Below, piece after piece: positions 18,118 through 28,292 of a stretch of DNA of 64,000 nt. The stretch comes from Pseudomonas entomophila. GTDB taxonomy: Bacteria; Pseudomonadota; Gammaproteobacteria; Pseudomonadales; Pseudomonadaceae. How positions within the stretch are numbered: position 1 is the first letter of the stretch; each line of letters opens with the position of its first letter. A program made the position numbers and the translations under genes. The stretch lies in contig NZ_CP063832.1 of assembly GCF_023277925.1 (NCBI RefSeq), positions 868,001 through 932,000 on the forward strand, in the 5' to 3' direction. Under the pieces are notes generated by a model. That model worked only from the letters and a program-made list of their open reading frames with translations. It was not told where the DNA came from and searched no databases.

Positions 18118-21100
18118 GATCAAGACCGTGGCCGGTGCCTTGCCGGTGGTGGGCAACATCATGGCCCTGGTCGACGCCCTGGGCGACGTGGTGACCCTGG
18201 TCAAGAGCAAGAACCGCCAGCTGCTCGACTGGGTGAGCCTGGGCATCAACCTGATCGGCGTGCTGCCGGCGCCACCGACCATGGCCGCGGCGCGCATGAG
18301 CCTGCGCCCGACCCTGTTCCTGGTGCGCCAGGAGCTGCGCAACAGCGCCAAGATGCTGTTGGGGGATTCGCTGATCACGGTGCTGATCGGCCACCTCAAC
18401 GCCACTATCGCCGGGACCATCGACGACTTCGTCAAACAGGCCCAGCCGAAGATCGCCGAGATCCTCGCCGACGCCGGCGCGCTGGGCACCAAGATGACCA
18501 GAGAGATCGCCACCGGCCTGGAGAAGGTCACCCTCGGGCAACTGGACGCCAAGGGCGACCGTGACAAGGCGGGCAAGCAGATGTCGGCTGCCGCCGACAA
18601 ACTGCTCAACGACCCCAAGGCCGCCTTCAGCAACTTCTTTGGCGCCGTGCACAGCGCCTACAAGGCTGCCGGCAAGGGGCTGGCCAACAGCGCGACGAGC
18701 AAACTGCTGCCGGATGAGATCAAGACCAAAGTCTTGGCCAACACCGGCCAGTTGCGCGCCCTGGGCCCGGAGATGGCCCGGCAATTGAACAAGCTGGCCG
18801 ACCCTGCCACGCAGATGAGCATCGGCTGGATGCTGACGGTGCTGGGCGGGGCGGTGAAGGGCTTCCGCAAGCGCAACAAGAATGGGCAGCCGGGGGTGAG
18901 CAAGCCGGGGACGACCACGCAGGTGGAGCGGGAGAAGGGCAAGGGCGAGTTAGCGGTCAGTGGTTCGCAGGCGAATGCCACCCAGACGCCGAGCCCGATT
19001 GAGCCCAGTTGCCCAATCCCAAGACCGATTCCGAAGTCCACGACGGGGCGCAGTATCAGCTTTGCCCTGGGTTCGGAGTTCATCATCCATACGGACTTTA
19101 GCCTGCCCGGTGCATTCCCCCTTCAGTGGCAGCGGATCTACCACTCGCGCCTGACCCAGTACGACAAAGGCTGTCTAGGTGCACGTTGGATCACCGAATT
19201 CACCACGTGTATCGATGTGGTCGATAAGGGTTTGTTGCTCCATGACTTCGATGGCCGCAGCCATGAATTTGAACTACCCAAGGTAGGCAAGTCATTGTTC
19301 AACGCCATCGAGGACTTGCTGCTGGTACGCAGCAGCGACGATGAGCTGGTGATCTGCCGTGGCTTCGTGCGCAAGGAGTACTACCTGCGCGTGGGTGACC
19401 GTTACTACCTGCGCAAGATCCTGCTGCAGAACGATGCCGGTTGCATGCTGCACTACGAGCATCGCCACGAGGGGCGTCCGGTGCTGTCGGACATCATCAC
19501 CTTCCTGGGCGATGTGAAAGACGTCCTACGCCACCTGGGCACGCTGACCGACGAACAGGGCCATATCACCGGGCTGTGGGAAATGCAGGACGGTCAGCCG
19601 CTGCGTCAGATGTGCGCCTACCACTACGATGATCAGGGTGACCTCGTCGCCGCCCAGGATGAACACGGCGCGGCCTGGCATTACCAGTACCAGAACCACC
19701 TGGTAACGCGTTACACCGACCGTACCGGTCGGGGCATGAACCTGCAGTGGGACGGCAGCGCTTTCGACGCCAAGGCCATTCGCGAATGGGCCGATGACGG
19801 CAGTTACGACACGCGTCTGGAATGGGACGAGAACATCCGCCTCACCTACGTCACCGACGCCCATGGCCAGGAGACCTGGTACTACTACGACATCCTCGGT
19901 CACCTGTACCGCGTGCGTTACCCGGACGAGCGCTCGGAGTGGATCTTCCGTGACGAGCGCAAGAATGTGGTGCGCCATGTACACGCCGACGGCAGTGAAG
20001 ACCGCTACGACTATGATGAGCAAGGCAGTGTCATTCGTCATATCCGTGCTGATCACAGTCAGACACATTTCTCTTACGATGATCACCGCCACCCTATAAA
20101 GCTTCGTGATGCCGAAGGCGGTCTGTGGCTGCGGGACTATGACCAGAAGGGCAACCTGGTCGAGACAACCGACCCATTGGGCAACAAGACCGAATTTGCC
20201 TACACGCCTTCTGGGCTAGTCAAGGCGATCAAGGACGCCAATGGCAACGAGAAGAAGCTGGCGTACAACGCGGCGGGTCAGTTGGTCGCGTACACCGACT
20301 GCTCGGGCAAGACCAGCCAGTGGGCATACGACGCCTTCGGTCAGTTGGTGCTGTTCACCGATGCGGCGGGTAATAAGACAGCTTACGAATACAAAGCCGG
20401 CCAACTGGCAAAAGTCATCCACCCGGACGCCACTGAAGAGCGTTTCGAGCGTGATGCCGAAGGTCGTCTGCTGGCTCACGTCGATGCACTGGACCGTTGC
20501 ACTACTTGGACCTACAACGCTGTGGGCCTGCTGGCCGAGCGGGTGGATGCCAACGAACACACGCTGCGTTATCGATGGGACAAGTTGGGCCGACTGATCG
20601 GCCTGGAAAACGAGAACGAGAGCAAGGCCAACTTCCTTTACGACCCGGTCGGGCGCCTGCTGCAAGAGCAAGGCTTCGATGGCCTGGTGACGCGTTACCA
20701 GTACGATCCTGATACGGGCCGGCTGGCCAGCACCCAAGTCGGTCAGCGCCGCATCGACATCACCTTCGACCCGGTGGGGCGTCTGATTTCACGTGCGGCC
20801 AGCTTGGGTGACCAGCGCCAGGAAGAAACCTTCGCTTACGACGGCAACGGCAATCTGATCCAGGCGATCAACGCGGCTAGCAAGCTGCAATGGTTCCACG
20901 ACGAAGCCGGTAACCTGACCCGTGAGCACCAGTACTACCTCGGTACCGAGGTGCCGATGGTTGCGGTGTGGCAGCATGAGTACGACGCACTGAACCTGCG
21001 CACGGCGACGATTCGCCCGGATGGCCACAAGGTCAGTGTGCTCACCTACGGCAGTGGTCACGTGCTGGGCATGACCCTCGATCAGCATGAGTTGCTCGCC

Positions 21101-22660
21101 TACGAGCGCGATGACCTGCACCGTGAAGTGGTCCGGCATCAGGGCAACCAGCTGATGCAGACCCAGAGCTGGGACCCGGCAGGGCGTCTGCAAGAGCAAC
21201 TGCTGGGCAGCCACGATGGCCAGTCGACCCTGCTCAAGCGCCAGTACCAATACGATGCCGTGGGCCAGTTGACCGATATCCACGACACCCGTCGCGGGCA
21301 CCTGGCCTATCAGTACGACCCGGTTGGCCGCCTGCTGCAGGCCACCAGCCGCCTCGGTGTCGAGACCTTTGCCTTCGACCCGGCCGGCAACCTGTTGGAC
21401 GACAAGACCCAGGAACTGAACCGTCCGCTGGAAAGCGATCCGCGCCGCAACAAGCTGATGGACAACCTGCTGCGTGAATACGCCGGGACCCATTACCAGT
21501 ACGACGAACGTGGCAACCTGATCCATCGTTTGCACAATGGCGAACAGGCGCGCCTGAGCTGGGACCTGTTCGACCGTCTCACGCGTTTTGGCAATGACAA
21601 GCTCACGGTGCTGTACAGCTACGACGCCCTGGGCCGCCGTTTGCACAAACACTCCACCGCACACCACCAGGACGATCCGCGGGCCGGCAGTGGCTGGAAC
21701 CAGATGCAGAGGGCCAAGCGTCAGCGCGAACTGGGTTGTGGTTACACCTTGTACGGCTGGGATGGTGACAACCTGGCCTGGGAAAGCTCACCGCCACAGG
21801 ATGAAGGAGACACCGGGCGCACCGTGCATTACCTGTACGAGCCGGGCAGTTTCGTGCCGGTTGCCCAAGCGCTGCGCAAGAGCCCGATCCGTTTGCTACG
21901 CCAGCCGGACTGGCGCGACCGGGATTACGACTTCGATCAGGACCCGTTGTGGCAGCACGAGGTCAAACCGCAGGCGATCGACGCCATTGCCTGGTACCAG
22001 TGCGACCACCTCGGCACGCCGATGGAGCTCACCGACCACAACGGTGAGGTGGCGTGGACGGCGCAGTACAAGGCGTGGGGGGAGATCAAGGAGGCCCGCT
22101 CGGAGTGGGCGAAGCAGGTCGGCCTGACCAACCCGATCCGCTTCCAGGGTCAGTACCACGATCACGAGACCGGGCTGCATTACAACCGCTATCGGTACTA
22201 TGATCCGAGGGCTGGGCGCTTTATCAGTCAGGACCCAATAAGCTACCTGGGTGGGGTCAACCTCTATCAGTACGTGCCGAACCCGATTGATTGGATTGAC
22301 CCGTGGGGGCTGAAGCGGATCAAGAACGCGGTTGAAGGAGATCGTCGTCACCAGGAATTTAATGCTGAGATTAAAACGAAGCATCCGAATGCGACGATAC
22401 AAAGTGAGTGTTACCTGCGAGATGCAAGCGGGAAGTCAGTCAAAGACCCTCGTACCGGAGAACGCCGTCGGGTAGACACGGCTGTGATTGAGAACGGACA
22501 GGCGAAGATCTATGAGGTTACGAGTATGACGGCTGATAAAACGGATCAAATTCTTAAAGAGCGTCGAATATTAGCGACGGGTGGTACATTTGTTAAAGAT
22601 CGCTCTACTGGGAAGCTAGTACCTGTGGTGGGCGTTTCAGAGGTGGTTAGGAGAGATTGA
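18118..22660 (+). CDS. rhs2: N-terminally truncated Rhs gene with a different toxin tip
   Basis: Homology to rhs1 starts abruptly at 18118, equivalent to rhs1 codon 48, so the first 47 or so residues are missing. The in-frame region upstream to the stop at 18059 contains no ATG; the first usable start is a GTG at 18128 without a ribosome site (1510 residues). The core is intact, with TGG where rhs1 has TAG. The tip after DPWGL (about 115 residues) reads RRHQEFNAEIKTKHPNATIQ, then RRVDTAVIENGQAKIYEVTS, suggestive of a PD-(D/E)xK nuclease. It is probably a silent cassette that becomes expressed by recombination with rhs1. Confidence 0.8.
18119..22234. repeat. 4.1-kb direct repeat, right copy (rhs2 core)
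   Basis: The second copy of the Rhs core repeat described at 12840. Similarity starts sharply at ATCAAGACCGTGGCCGG, directly after AT-rich sequence, which marks the recombination or duplication junction. It ends where the two variable tips diverge. Confidence 0.9.
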
Positions 22661-22993
22661 ATGAGCGACTATCCGGTATGGGATATAGATGGTGTGCTTG
22701 AAGCATATACTGATATTCCAGAGTGGCATGCAAGTATTGGTAGAGCCCTTGAAAACCTATTTCTTTTCATGGAGCGTAACGGTCTGTTGACTTGTAGGGT
22801 AAGTGATGAAAGTGGAAAAATAGTAAAGCGTGTGATTATGAGTAGCGAAATTACTGCGGAGGGCGATCTGCTATCAAGTGGTCGTAATAATGCAGTCGAT
22901 AAGTGGTTGCGCTCAAAAGCAAGATTCAAAGACCCAGATGACTTAAGGTCTCTTGAGAAGGCCTTGGCGGATGTTCGAACTAAGAAGCACTAG
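22661..22993 (+). CDS. Putative immunity protein for the rhs2 toxin
   Basis: A 110-residue protein starting MSDYPVWDIDGVLEAYTDIP immediately after the rhs2 stop (TGA then ATG), with AGGAG upstream inside the rhs2 end. It is acidic and AT-rich relative to the core, has no signal peptide and matches no family recognised here. Position directly after a polymorphic toxin tip is the main evidence for an immunity role. Confidence 0.6.
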   Translation: MSDYPVWDIDGVLEAYTDIPEWHASIGRALENLFLFMERNGLLTCRVSDESGKIVKRVIMSSEITAEGDLLSSGRNNAVDKWLRSKARFKDPDDLRSLEKALADVRTKKH

Positions 22994-23025
22994 TTGCGCT
23001 ACTTTCTGAGCTGGCTAACCTATAG

Positions 23026-23291
23026 GTGAGATTAAGACGAAGCATCCGAATGCGACGATACAAAGTGAGTGTTATCTGCGAGATGCGAGCGGGAAATCTG
23101 TCAGGGATCCTGAAAGCGGTGAGCGGCGCAGGGTGGACACGGCTGTTATTGAAAATGGGCAGGCAACGACTTACGAAGTGACGAGCTTGAATGCATCTAA
23201 GTTTGAGCAACAGCAGAAAGAAAGTCGAATTCTCGCAAATGGCGTTCTACAAGGAACTGCCGGAGTGTTTGGAAGCGGTCGATGTCAGTGA
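23026..23291 (+). pseudogene. Decayed orphan copy of the rhs2 toxin domain
   Basis: In the frame of 23028 the sequence reads EIKTKHPNATIQSECYLRDA, continues with RRVDTAVIENGQATTYEVTS, and stops at 23289-23291. This parallels the rhs2 tip from 22367. The first 70 bp are almost identical to rhs2; later codons differ at many third positions and some residues. It lacks a start, the Rhs core and the first part of the domain, so it is a displaced toxin fragment. Confidence 0.8.
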
Positions 23292-23703
23292 GCGTCTATT
23301 CCGGCCTGTGCTCTGTTCGTTCAATTTCGCCGAAATCCCTCGGTGGCGGGTCTTGTTTCAGGATGATGCATACGAGAAGGCACAGTCTTCCTTCGCGGAC
23401 ATCGTTCTGGAGTTCGTACCGTATCTTTGGGTTGGTGGAGAGAAACGCCCCAAGGGCAGCGTGGCGCAGGGGAAAGGGCTCGAGCGCTCGGTGTGTTGGC
23501 GGACGCTGCATTTGATATTCAGGGTGAACGCGCATCTGGCGGGCATCTTCAAGCAGGACGAACCCTACGATTACCATCGTTTGCCGGCTGACATGCGAGT
23601 GGATGACGATGCGGCTATTCAGGCTGTTATCGCGCTTGCGGCATCGGTGGAAAAAACGCTGGCCATGAAGGAAGCGGCCTGGAAGAAAAGGGTCAAGGCA
23701 TGA
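23239..23703 (+). CDS. Hypothetical protein overlapping the orphan toxin fragment
   Basis: An open frame of 154 codons starting MAFYKELPECLEAVDVSERL, in a different frame from the orphan toxin and overlapping its last 53 bp. It has no signal peptide and no recognised domain. Composition returns to high GC within it. Position at the end of a polymorphic-toxin array suggests an immunity or passenger gene, but the start is uncertain. A bidirectional terminator follows 18 bp later. Confidence 0.5.
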   Translation: MAFYKELPECLEAVDVSERLFRPVLCSFNFAEIPRWRVLFQDDAYEKAQSSFADIVLEFVPYLWVGGEKRPKGSVAQGKGLERSVCWRTLHLIFRVNAHLAGIFKQDEPYDYHRLPADMRVDDDAAIQAVIALAASVEKTLAMKEAAWKKRVKA

Positions 23704-23721
23704 GCACACCGTGACGAAAAA

Positions 23722-23747
23722 GCCGCTTTCATCGTTGCGAAAGCGGC
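23722..23747. terminator. Bidirectional rho-independent terminator
   Basis: GCCGCTTTC, an 8-base loop, then GAAAGCGGC, with AAAAA before the stem and GTTTC after it. It lies between the end of the Rhs island (plus strand) and the decarboxylase gene (minus strand) and can serve both. Confidence 0.8.
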
Positions 23748-23769
23748 GTTTCACGTCGATCTAAGAGGG

Positions 23770-25449
23770 TTAGCTCACCATCGCCAACCGCTTGATCTGC
23801 TCGGCCAGGTCCTTCTCGGCGATCTTGATCTCCACCAGCACCGGCCGGCCCACGACCGTCAGCAATTGCGGCAGCAGTTGCTCCAGCTGGTCCACCGTTT
23901 CCACCCGATACCCCAACGCGCCATACCCCGTGGCCAACGCGGTGTAGTCCAGCGTGGGCAGGGTGTCGAACGGCGCGAACTCACCGCCTGGGGTAAACGC
24001 ATCGGGATCGACGAACGCCTGCTCGATCGCATACACCTGGTTGCTCATCACGAACACCACGGCGTTGACCTGGTTGCGCGCCAGCGCTGCCAGTGACTGG
24101 CTGACCATCATGAACCCACCATCGCCGGCCACTACCACCGGGCGGCGGCCGCTGCCCAGCGCCACGCCAAGGGCGCAGCCAGTCTCGTGGCCGAGCGAGC
24201 CCCAGATGGCGTCGGAGATGAAGCTGCCGCGGGGCATGCCGTTGATGTTGCTGGCCACGTACAGCGACGAGCTTTCCCCCAGGATCAGCGTGCTGCTTTG
24301 CCACAGGCGGTGTTCCTGGGCGAAGTTCACCAGGCTGTCGAAGAAGCTCGCGTAGCTCAGCACGCTGGGCAGCGCGCCGCTGCCCAGCAGCGGGCGCGAG
24401 GCGTTGAGTGCCATGCCCTGGCGGGGGAACTGGGTGTCGACCTTCAGGGCCTTGAGCAGGGCGTCGACGTAGTCCGGCAGGCGCACATTGGGGTAGTTGT
24501 CGCCGCCGGCGCGGGCCAGCTCGCAGTTCACCTGGATGATCTGGCCGTAGCGGGCATTCAGCAGGTCGAGGTAGTCGTCAGTGAAGATCACGCCGATGGC
24601 CAGGATGCAGTCGCAGGAGTCCACCCGCGCCGAGGTTTCCGGGCGCGAGGCGGGGCCGGCGTAGGTGCCGATGAAGGGCGCCTGGCTTTCGTCGAGCACG
24701 GTCTTGGCGTCGAGGGTGGTGGAGAAGGGCAGGCCGCAACTGTCGATCAGGTGTTGCACGGCATCCTGCAGGCCGTAGCGGATCACCTCCACGCCCAGCA
24801 ACACCAGGGGCTGGCACGCCGTGGCCAGGCGCTGGACGGTGGCGTCGACCAGCTCCTGCAGGGCCTGTGGGTTGGACGGGCGCGGGGCCGGGGTCAGTTG
24901 GCCATGGGGGCGGTTGACCTCTTCGCCCCAGATGTCCTGGTAGGCCTCCAGGTAGATGGGTTGGCGGTGGGTGAGCGCAGCGATCAGGGCGTTGTCGATC
25001 TGCCAGGGCGCGCGGTGCGGGTCGGACAGGATCTCGCAGGCCACGGTCACCTGTTCCAGTACGTTGCGGTCGGCTTCGAAGTCGCCGGTGGAGTGGTGGA
25101 ACAGCACGTTCTGGCTACTGGCCTTGCGGCGGTCCTGAGTCGAGGGGCTGGCGGAAATCACCACCACCGGGTTGCGTTCCACAAACGCGCCGGCGATGGC
25201 GTTCACCGCGCTGAAGGTGCCCACGCCATATTGCAGCGACACGGCACCCAGGCCATGCACCCGGGCGTAACCATCGGCGCTGTAGGCGGCGCCCATCTCG
25301 TAGATTTCGCCCACGGCGTCGATACCTTCGAAGGCATCCAGCGCGCTCATGAAGTTCGAGCAATAGTCCCCCGGTACCTGGAACACCTTGTCCAGGCCCA
25401 GTTGCTTGAGCCGGGTGAGCAAGTAGTCGGCTACGGTGAATTGACTCAT
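23770..25449 (-). CDS. ThDP-dependent 2-keto-acid decarboxylase (pyruvate/indolepyruvate decarboxylase family)
   Basis: A 559-residue enzyme starting MSQFTVADYLLTRLKQLGLD. The N-terminal Pyr domain has the catalytic Glu in GEIYEMGAAYSADGYAR and the HHSTGDFEADRNVLEQVTVA segment typical of pyruvate and indolepyruvate decarboxylases. The C-terminal PP domain has GDGGFMMVSQSLAAL, then SNQVYAIEQ for ThDP-Mg binding. It should turn a 2-keto acid into an aldehyde and CO2. Its start overlaps the stop of the upstream amine oxidase (ATGA), so the two likely act in sequence: amino acid, keto acid, aldehyde. The substrate cannot be told from sequence alone. Confidence 0.85.
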   Translation of the reverse strand: MSQFTVADYLLTRLKQLGLDKVFQVPGDYCSNFMSALDAFEGIDAVGEIYEMGAAYSADGYARVHGLGAVSLQYGVGTFSAVNAIAGAFVERNPVVVISASPSTQDRRKASSQNVLFHHSTGDFEADRNVLEQVTVACEILSDPHRAPWQIDNALIAALTHRQPIYLEAYQDIWGEEVNRPHGQLTPAPRPSNPQALQELVDATVQRLATACQPLVLLGVEVIRYGLQDAVQHLIDSCGLPFSTTLDAKTVLDESQAPFIGTYAGPASRPETSARVDSCDCILAIGVIFTDDYLDLLNARYGQIIQVNCELARAGGDNYPNVRLPDYVDALLKALKVDTQFPRQGMALNASRPLLGSGALPSVLSYASFFDSLVNFAQEHRLWQSSTLILGESSSLYVASNINGMPRGSFISDAIWGSLGHETGCALGVALGSGRRPVVVAGDGGFMMVSQSLAALARNQVNAVVFVMSNQVYAIEQAFVDPDAFTPGGEFAPFDTLPTLDYTALATGYGALGYRVETVDQLEQLLPQLLTVVGRPVLVEIKIAEKDLAEQIKRLAMVS

Positions 25450-27200
25450 GGCTTGATCCCCGCACAGATGTTCTGGGTGATGCCGTCGAGCAATTGTGCA
25501 GGATGCGTGGGCATGGGCGGTTTGCTGTAGTCGATCTCCTCCGGCGCCGGGGTCGGCAGCAACTGGTAGCTGGCGGGTAGCCAGCTGGGGCGCGGCAGTT
25601 CGAAGAACTCCTGCAGGGCGGACTCGGCGGTGGTCAGCGCGCCCTCGACCCAGCCCTGGCCGTAGGAGTAGGCCTCGCCGACGATGAACACCTGTTGGTC
25701 CTTCACCGGATGGCGCATCTTCTGGATGATCAGGTCCACGCGGTAGTTGGCCTTCCACTCGTGCCAGCCGCCGCCGTATGGGTCGGCGTCCCAGGCGTGG
25801 TAAACGGCCGAATACGGCGCCGGCAGCTCGACCTGTGCATGCAGCTGGGTGACCTGGCGCTGGGCGATGCGCACCATCTCGTCACTGATCTGGAATTGCG
25901 TGCGCGGCACCACCGCGTCGTTGGCGATGCGCCCTTCGAGGCTGCGCGGGGTGTAGCCGACGAACTCGGGGCCGTCTTCCAGGCCTTTCCAGAACGGCAC
26001 GGTGCCGATGTCGTTGTAGGAGGCCATCAGCAGCGAGTTGAAGGTCTGTTCGCCACCTGGTTGATCGCACTCGGTACCCATGTAGTAGCACTGGCGGATC
26101 GGCAGGTCGGTGACCGAACGCCCGGCGACCAGGCCGAGGTTGCGCCACCAGGGTTGCTCGTAGGCCAGGAACAGCTTGAACGCCGACTGCACCAGCACCG
26201 ATTTCAGGTTGTCCTTCAGCCACGGATCGTCGAACAGCGGTGAGTCGATCAGCTCCAGTGAGCGGCGCGGCAGGGCCAGGATCACCTGGCGGGCCTCGAC
26301 GATATCCTCGCCGTCGAGGTCGTGGGTCTTGCCGTTGATGGTCTCGGTGTGGCGCAGGTGCAAGCGGTAGGGGTACTCGCTGTTGCCGCTGTAGCTCAGG
26401 CTGGCCAGGCGGCGGTTCATCTGGATGCGCTGGTCGCCGGGCACCAGCCCTCCGGCGTGCTCGACGAAGCGCTGGGCCAGGGTCAGCGGCAGGCTTTGGA
26501 AGCCGTCCTTGAGCGTGCGGAACTCGGTGGCGTCGCTGTACTCGGTGGCGGGCAACTGGGTCACGGCGCTGGCGTTGGCGACGTTGGCGTCGTAGCCGCC
26601 GGCGTCCTTCATGAACTGGTAGCCCTCGTTGCTCAGCACGCGGTAGAGCAGGTCCCAGAAGCCGTAGCGCCAGATCGGCTTGCCGAACACCTGCACTTGC
26701 ATCTGCTCGGCCAGGCTCAGTTTGTCGAAGCCGGGGTAGAGGCTGTTCATCACGTTGACCTGGAGGTCTTCGGGGTTGTAGCCGCGCTCGGTCCAGCCCA
26801 GGTCGTAGGGGATCTTGTGCGGCGCCTCGACGAAGTCGCGGAAGCGGAAGCGCTGGCCGCGCAGGTAGAACAGATTATCCTTGGCGCCGATGGGGGCACC
26901 TTTTGGCTGTTCATTGCCCATGGGAAAATCCTTGCTTGGCAGACCCAGGTGCTGGACCAGGGTGTCGACCATCACATGGCCATCGGCGCCGGGCATGTAG
27001 CGCATGCCGCCCACTTCGGCGACCACATTGGGCAGGCCGGGCAGGTTGATGCTGAACAGGCGCCCGCCGATGCGATCACCGTATTCGAAGAGTTGGATGC
27101 GTTGGCTGGTGCCATGGGCCTGTTGCAGGCGCCAGGCGCTGTAGGTACCGGAGACACCGCCGCCGATGATGGCGACGTCCAGGGGGTGGTTTTGGCTCAT
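25446..27200 (-). CDS. Flavin amine oxidase / L-amino acid oxidase-like
   Basis: A 584-residue FAD enzyme. The N-terminal Rossmann motif is DVAIIGGGVSGTYSAWRL, followed by GDRIGGRLFS and EVGGMRYMPGADGH. The C-terminal FAD-binding end is VFIVGEAYSYGQGWVEGALT. These place it in the amine oxidase family with L-amino acid oxidases and tryptophan 2-monooxygenase. The ATG at 27200 has AAAGGGAA upstream. No signal peptide is seen. Coupling with a keto-acid decarboxylase suggests oxidative deamination of an L-amino acid (aromatic or basic) as its job. Confidence 0.82.
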   Translation of the reverse strand: MSQNHPLDVAIIGGGVSGTYSAWRLQQAHGTSQRIQLFEYGDRIGGRLFSINLPGLPNVVAEVGGMRYMPGADGHVMVDTLVQHLGLPSKDFPMGNEQPKGAPIGAKDNLFYLRGQRFRFRDFVEAPHKIPYDLGWTERGYNPEDLQVNVMNSLYPGFDKLSLAEQMQVQVFGKPIWRYGFWDLLYRVLSNEGYQFMKDAGGYDANVANASAVTQLPATEYSDATEFRTLKDGFQSLPLTLAQRFVEHAGGLVPGDQRIQMNRRLASLSYSGNSEYPYRLHLRHTETINGKTHDLDGEDIVEARQVILALPRRSLELIDSPLFDDPWLKDNLKSVLVQSAFKLFLAYEQPWWRNLGLVAGRSVTDLPIRQCYYMGTECDQPGGEQTFNSLLMASYNDIGTVPFWKGLEDGPEFVGYTPRSLEGRIANDAVVPRTQFQISDEMVRIAQRQVTQLHAQVELPAPYSAVYHAWDADPYGGGWHEWKANYRVDLIIQKMRHPVKDQQVFIVGEAYSYGQGWVEGALTTAESALQEFFELPRPSWLPASYQLLPTPAPEEIDYSKPPMPTHPAQLLDGITQNICAGIKP

Positions 27201-27370
27201 CGCAAATTCCCTTTTGTTGTGTGTGTGGACAAGGAAATCCATGTGACGAGCCAGTATCGTCGAGGTTTGCCGGAATGCCAGTTTGCCATCATCGATTTTT
27301 GGGGCGGACTAGCTTCACCCCTTGCACGCTGCCATGGAACAAAACATATCCCATTGATTTGGCAAAACTT

Positions 27371-27460
27371 CTGTAGGAGCGGCTGAAGCCGCGATCACCC
27401 GCGAAGCGGGTACCAGACACCGCGTTGTCTGCATCGCGGCTGAAGCCGCTCCTACGGAGG
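27371..27460. repeat. REP pair (GGCTGAAGCC type)
   Basis: Two outward-facing copies of GTAGGAGCGGCTGAAGCCGC separated by about 40 bp, forming an inverted pair. It lies upstream of the amine oxidase and just after the end of the next minus-strand gene. Confidence 0.85.
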
Positions 27461-28228
27461 GCTCTGTTTCTTGCGTGACAGCGCCGCCAGCCCGACAGTC
27501 AGCACCACTGCGATCGCCATGGCCAGGCTGATGGTCACTGCCACGCCCAGCCGCTCCAACAGTCCCGCCATTGTCAGGTAGAACGCGATCACCCCCACCG
27601 CGCCGATGGCATTGCCCCGCACCATCGCCGCCATCCCGGCCCGCCCGCCCTGCACATGGGCGAACACCACCAACGGCCAGGCGATCACCGGGATCGGCGC
27701 GAGCATGCCGCTGGTCGCCGGGCCCAGCCAGCTGGCCAGGTGGGTGGTGATCATCAGCAGCGAGGTGGCGGACACCATGCGCAGAGGGATCTCCCAATAA
27801 CGGTGCCGGGGGCGGGCGAGGGTATCGGGGCTGGGCTCCTGCCCACTGACGCGTATCAGAACGCCGATCAGCACCAGCGCCACCGCAATCGACAGGTGCA
27901 AGCTGCCCCAGTGGGTGAAGGCATGGGCCGCCAGGCCATAGAACAGGATCGCCAAGGCGACTGCCGGGGCGATACCGAACCTACGTGTGGCAAACAGGTA
28001 GAACGTGTAGGTTGCCTGCACCGCCGCCAGCCCTCCGAGCGCGCCGGGCACCGCGGCCAGGGCGAAGCCCGTGCCTTGTTCCAGGCACAGGAAGGTCATC
28101 ACCAGGGCCGAGGTGATCGGCAGCCCGGACAGCAATCCGCCCAACAAGCCACCCCAACGGCGTGAGGCAAGGGAAATGGCCCACATCAGCAGCGGTGTGA
28201 CGATGAGTTTCAGATAGAAAAGGGTCAT
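27452..28228 (-). CDS. Hypothetical multi-pass membrane protein
   Basis: A 258-residue protein starting MTLFYLKLIVTPLLMWAISL with eight or so hydrophobic helices and short polar loops (for example RKKQSPP at the end). The GGLLGGLLSGLPITSALVM segment suggests a transporter-like fold, but no family was recognised. The long frame upstream of 28228 runs through the metY end and is not coding. It may be transcribed with metY, whose stop lies 64 bp upstream. Confidence 0.8.
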   Translation of the reverse strand: MTLFYLKLIVTPLLMWAISLASRRWGGLLGGLLSGLPITSALVMTFLCLEQGTGFALAAVPGALGGLAAVQATYTFYLFATRRFGIAPAVALAILFYGLAAHAFTHWGSLHLSIAVALVLIGVLIRVSGQEPSPDTLARPRHRYWEIPLRMVSATSLLMITTHLASWLGPATSGMLAPIPVIAWPLVVFAHVQGGRAGMAAMVRGNAIGAVGVIAFYLTMAGLLERLGVAVTISLAMAIAVVLTVGLAALSRKKQSPP

Positions 28229-28292
28229 TGTGCGGGGTTCCGGTTCTGCAAGGTGCGCGCCCGCCGTTGGCATTGGGTGGGGCGCGGGTGAC

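Noticed and set aside
12699-22660. Rhs island as an insertion sequence or transposon
   Set aside because: No transposase or terminal inverted repeats are visible; the repeats are the Rhs cores themselves.
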